In this document: positions 5,364 to 6,357 of the stretch, one piece after another | How the letters are laid out: each line of letters begins with the position of its first letter | Position numbering within the stretch: the first letter of the stretch is position 1 | Assembly: GCA_002366755.1 (NCBI GenBank) | Contig: DFBV01000146.1 | Span: forward strand, 971-7,327 | Source: Anaerolineales bacterium UBA3071 | Lineage (GTDB): Bacteria; Chloroflexota; Anaerolineae; UBA3071 | Length of the DNA: 6,357 bases | Reading direction: 5' to 3' | Notes under the pieces: generated by a model | What the model saw: only the letters and a program-made list of their open reading frames with translations | The model's database searches: none | Told to the model about the DNA's origin: nothing | Position numbers and translations under genes: made by a program

Positions 5364-5416
5364 GGCAAAACGTGAAACGTGAGGCTAGATTACGTTTCAC
5401 GTTTCACGTCCTCGCA
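5364..5416 (+). repeat. Dispersed intergenic palindromic repeat, copy 2
   Basis: This copy starts 15 bases after the DUF4126 stop. A perfect 13-bp inverted repeat, ACGTGAAACGTGA (5370-5382) with TCACGTTTCACGT (5397-5409), encloses a 14-base loop. The right arm contains the TTACGTT-TCACGTT-TCACGTC heptamer run shared with copy 1. If read in the fdhD frame it would encode an Arg/Phe-rich peptide (around NVKREARLRFTFHVLA) that has no counterpart in FdhD proteins, so it is non-coding. Confidence 0.8.
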
Positions 5417-5479
5417 GGACTGCACACTGGTGGGAGATTCTGCTCCATTCACAGGTTCTATGATAGGAAAGACACTAGC

Positions 5480-6280
5480 GTGATCGAGGGGGCGATCTCG
5501 GTCTCCTGTACCCGGATCAGGGGCCATCGCTGGGAGACCGTTGAGCGGACGGTTATCGAGGAGACTCCGCTTGCCGTCTATGTCAACGGCCGCGAGCTGG
5601 CGACTCTGATGTGCACTCCCATCGCCGTGGACGATCTGGTGATGGGCTTTCTGACGGGTGAGGGGATCATTGGCAAACCCGAGGAGGTAGCGCTGCTCAG
5701 GGTCTGCCTGGACGAGGGCCTGGTCAACGTGCGCTTGGTCAGGCCCGAGGTGGAGCTACCTCAGCGGCGCATCCTGACCTCCGGCTGCAGCGGCGGTGTG
5801 ACCTTCGACGATCTGTCGGGAGCGCACGAGCCGATCGTCTCCTCTCTGCGTGTCTCGTCGGCCCGTATTGTCGAACTGATGAACCTCATGCAGCGTTCTG
5901 GGCCGCTGCACGGCCGCGTATGGGGTTTGCACACCTCGGCGCTCAGCGACGGAGAGACGCTGTTGGCGGTGGCGCAGGACGTGGGGCGTCACAACACGAT
6001 CGACAAGGTGTGGGGCGAGTGCTTGCGCCGAGGCGTTGATACCGAGGGGAAGCTGTTGCTGTCCACGGGCCGAATAAGCTCAGAGATGCTCAACAAGGCG
6101 GCCAAGATGCGGGTGGTGCTGGTGGCCAGCCGCACATCGCCCACCAGCCTTTCGGTGCCGCTGGCGGAGGCCTGGGGCATCACGCTGATCGGCTACGTGC
6201 GGGGTCAGCGGATGGATGTCTACACGCATTCAGAGAGGCTCGAGCTCGCCTTACCGCCTGAGCAGAGAGACCGAGGATAA
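5480..6280 (+). CDS. fdhD: FdhD, sulfur carrier protein for formate dehydrogenase
   Basis: A 266-residue cytoplasmic protein that in known systems takes sulfur from the cysteine desulfurase IscS and passes it to the bis-MGD molybdenum cofactor, a step formate dehydrogenase needs for activity. Family blocks occur in order: EETPLAVYVNGRELATLMCTP (27-47) with DDLVMGFLTGEGII (51-64); TSGCSGGVTF (100-109), whose Cys103 is the expected sulfur-carrying cysteine; LHTSALSDG (150-158); DVGRHNTIDKVWG (167-179); STGRISSEMLNKAAKM (195-210); SRTSPTSLSVPLAE (217-230); GITLIGYVRG (233-242). The second cysteine of the E. coli-type CxxC is Gly106 here. GTG at 5480 is chosen because the length and N-terminus then fit the family and AGGA lies 11 bases upstream. 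The frame stays open back to 5324, but that part overlaps the DUF4126 gene and translates repeat copy 2. No formate dehydrogenase gene is in the window, so its client enzyme must lie elsewhere. Confidence 0.95.
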   Translation: MIEGAISVSCTRIRGHRWETVERTVIEETPLAVYVNGRELATLMCTPIAVDDLVMGFLTGEGIIGKPEEVALLRVCLDEGLVNVRLVRPEVELPQRRILTSGCSGGVTFDDLSGAHEPIVSSLRVSSARIVELMNLMQRSGPLHGRVWGLHTSALSDGETLLAVAQDVGRHNTIDKVWGECLRRGVDTEGKLLLSTGRISSEMLNKAAKMRVVLVASRTSPTSLSVPLAEAWGITLIGYVRGQRMDVYTHSERLELALPPEQRDRG

Positions 6281-6357
6281 GGATAAAGAAGCTGTAAGCG
6301 GCTTCGTGGGGTAGAAGGCCAGACCTCCCAACATCCACTGAGATTGACAAGGCCTCA
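6281..6357. other. Non-coding tail after fdhD, with a consensus -35 hexamer near the edge
   Basis: No gene is visible in these 77 bases. A weak hairpin GAAGC (6288-6292) / GCTTC (6301-6305) with an 8-base loop and no T-run is present. TTGACA at 6344-6349 is a perfect -35 hexamer on the plus strand, but its -10 box would fall beyond the window edge, so a promoter for the next gene is only a possibility. Confidence 0.25.

Noticed and set aside
4700..5416. The two repeat copies as a CRISPR array or as attachment sites
   Set aside because: Only two copies exist, 640 bp apart with a whole gene between them. They are not regularly spaced, no cas gene or integrase is present, and the DUF4126 gene is an ordinary chromosomal type.
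5448..5464. TATGAT at 5459-5464 as a -10 box for fdhD
   Set aside because: There is no -35 at a proper distance (TTCACA is only 5 bp upstream), and the start of transcription would fall inside the ribosome binding site.
1..6357. A novel defence, mobile or biosynthetic system
   Set aside because: All seven genes fall in known families (S8 protease, BNR, glycoside-hydrolase-like, DUF2085, DUF4013, DUF4126, FdhD), with no nuclease, transposase, phage or modular biosynthetic genes and no sign of an island boundary.

Overview
The window (about 60% G+C by eye) looks like a piece of a Chloroflexota (Anaerolineae-like) chromosome, probably from a metagenome. This rests on three things: several small membrane proteins of families I associate with that phylum (DUF4013, DUF4126, a long DUF2085 protein), an exported protease ending in a short YLP-type tail after its last domain, and 'SPxYxxDGxVFAG' propeller repeats. 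The assignment is an inference from protein style; there is no rRNA or tRNA to confirm it.

Left half, minus strand (1-2744): a likely exported-protein cluster read right to left. A strong sigma70-type promoter at 2716-2744 drives a secreted subtilisin-like S8 protease (1079-2689). After a 97-bp gap comes a short secreted BNR/Asp-box propeller protein (363-980). It overlaps by 4 bp (ATGA) the start of a secreted glycoside-hydrolase-like protein that runs off the left edge (1-366). The three could act together on extracellular protein or glycan polymers, but no substrate can be read from the sequence.

Right half, plus strand (2737-6357): a DUF2085 integral membrane protein starts at a TTG codon and is driven by an extended -10 promoter whose upstream part overlaps the -35 region of the protease promoter. 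A 266-bp gap follows, holding a 16-bp perfect palindrome and a strong promoter, then a DUF4013 membrane protein, a DUF4126 membrane protein and a complete fdhD (sulfur carrier needed for formate dehydrogenase activity). The gaps before the DUF4126 gene and before fdhD carry two copies of one dispersed palindromic repeat of about 50 bp built from TTCACGT-like heptamers.

I found no CRISPR array, transposase, phage gene, toxin-antitoxin pair or clear novel enzyme system. The most interesting material is non-coding: the dispersed repeat (which also creates a false N-terminal extension on fdhD), the overlapping divergent promoters, and the palindrome beside the DUF4013 promoter.
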